Positions 63,394 through 64,000 of a stretch of DNA of 64,000 bases are shown here, in pieces (positions within the stretch are counted from its first letter, which is position 1; every line of letters begins with the position of its first letter). The translations under genes were made by a program, and so were the position numbers. Source of the stretch: Candidatus Acidiferrales bacterium (lineage in GTDB: Bacteria > Acidobacteriota > Terriglobia > Acidiferrales > UBA7541). The stretch is taken from the NCBI GenBank assembly GCA_035934015.1, contig DASYYH010000011.1, positions 310,001 to 374,000 on the forward strand, read 5' to 3'. Under the pieces are notes generated by a model. The model worked only from the letters and a program-made list of their open reading frames with translations, had not been told where the DNA came from and did no database searches.

Positions 63394-63999
63394 CTAGCCT
63401 TGATTGGCTAACTTGCTGTACTTCGCGGCTTCGTCGTACTGCCCGAGAGCATGGCAGGTAGCCGCGAGCCATTCATAGATGTTTCTGCGAGACGGATCCC
63501 TCTCCTCTTTCAAGGATAGGCAAGTTTCAAACTCCTGTCTTGCCCATCCGTGCGACTCCTGCTCGAAGTAAATGATTCCCAACCTATAGTGTGTTCTCAG
63601 TTCCAATGCACCAGACACACCCAGATCGAGAGCTTCCCTAAACCGTCGTTTTGCCTCGTCCAACTGGCCAAGATCGAGATAACAGAGCCCAAGGGAATAA
63701 GAAACCCAGTCCCATGCCGGCTCATAGGAAGCGGCCGCTTCGAGAATTGGACGTGCCTCGGCTGAACGATTCAATTGCACTAACAAGATTCCACGGAGGC
63801 TTTGAAGGTTCTCGTAGGTGTCCTTTGCCTCTAGCTCTTGCAACGTGTCTGCACAATGCGATAGAAGCCCCTCGACACGTCTGAGTGCCTCTTCGCCACG
63901 GAGTTGGTCAAACAACAAGCGCGATTCGTGAAAGCCAAGAAACACATAGGTTGGACTGCACTCAGGAACGAGCGGATAAGCTTGCTTCAACGCCCCCCA
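63394..63999 (-). CDS. TPR-repeat protein (partial at window edge)
   Basis: At least 198 codons are present and the frame stays open to the window edge, so the 5' part is missing. Three or more tetratricopeptide motifs are visible: N-R-S-A-E-A-R-P-I-L-E-A-A, W-V-S-Y-S-L-G-L-C-Y-L-D-L-G-Q-L-D-E-A-K-R-R-F-R-E-A-L and H-Y-R-L-G-I-I-Y-F. No signal sequence is available. It ends about 100 bp before the RHS module A, and is not obviously connected to it. Likely a protein-binding factor of unknown partner. Confidence 0.75.
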   Translation of the reverse strand, partial: WGALKQAYPLVPECSPTYVFLGFHESRLLFDQLRGEEALRRVEGLLSHCADTLQELEAKDTYENLQSLRGILLVQLNRSAEARPILEAAASYEPAWDWVSYSLGLCYLDLGQLDEAKRRFREALDLGVSGALELRTHYRLGIIYFEQESHGWARQEFETCLSLKEERDPSRRNIYEWLAATCHALGQYDEAAKYSKLANQG

Positions 64000-64000
64000 A

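Overview
The window looks like a chromosomal segment of a diderm bacterium, most probably a member of the Acidobacteriota. This is inferred from gene content and order; no search could be run. Supporting features are a complete pilMNOPQ cluster, KDO synthesis genes (kdsA, kdsD, kdsC), a PEP-CTERM protein, secreted S9 and S10 peptidases, a secreted glutamine cyclotransferase, adjacent accB and accC, and many small lineage-type genes.

Layout. Bases 1-5.9 kb: end of a HemY-type porphyrinogen oxidase, a hotdog thioesterase, a TPR protein with an almost leaderless promoter, a Lon N-terminal-domain protein, and an AAA+ ATPase / isoprenylcysteine methyltransferase-like / VWA triad. Bases 5.9-10.3 kb: a broken ORF, a thioredoxin-fold protein, a 53-residue basic protein, a GT39-like membrane protein, a zinc-ribbon protein and a TPR protein. 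Bases 10.4-10.6 kb: an excellent promoter, two hairpins and a terminator, forming a candidate small RNA or leader ahead of an S10 peptidase. Bases 12.7-15.3 kb: a selenocysteine tRNA whose promoter is placed to start transcription at the mature 5' end, and an 822-residue coiled-coil protein with a nucleotidyl-cyclase-like domain. Bases 15.5-28.5 kb (mostly minus strand): tsaE, nnr, an SDR, a HAMP-SpoIIE phosphatase, two APC permeases, thiE, accC, accB and an M24 peptidase. Bases 28.5-34.4 kb: the type IV pilus operon pilMNOPQ with candidate promoter and terminator. Bases 34.7-39.5 kb: a UbiD-family decarboxylase, then an efflux adaptor and MacB-type permease with no ATPase beside them. Bases 40.4-44.9 kb: tRNA-Gly(CCC), a BNR-repeat protein followed by a cytochrome c fragment, a cold-shock protein with a terminator in its leader, a serine hydrolase and an SDR. 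Bases 44.9-51.8 kb: kdsC, kdsD, kdsA, small genes and pyrG. Bases 52-59.5 kb: a PEP-CTERM protein, glutamine cyclotransferase, amidohydrolase, MFS transporter and dipeptidyl peptidase IV. Bases 59.5-64 kb: an accessory island of truncated RHS modules with two different C-terminal tails, each followed by a candidate immunity gene, and a TPR gene running off the edge.

Functional themes are envelope biogenesis (KDO for LPS, type IV pili, PEP-CTERM export), peptide and amino-acid scavenging (S9, S10 and M24 peptidases, two amino-acid permeases), fatty-acid precursor supply (AccBC), metabolite and tRNA maintenance (Nnr, TsaE) and, at the right end, probable interbacterial competition by polymorphic toxins. 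The least ordinary items are the RHS orphan array, with a 42-nt in-frame length difference caused by a palindromic insert, the apparently leaderless tRNA-Sec, the promoter/two-hairpin/terminator RNA before the S10 gene, and the cyclase-like coiled-coil protein.
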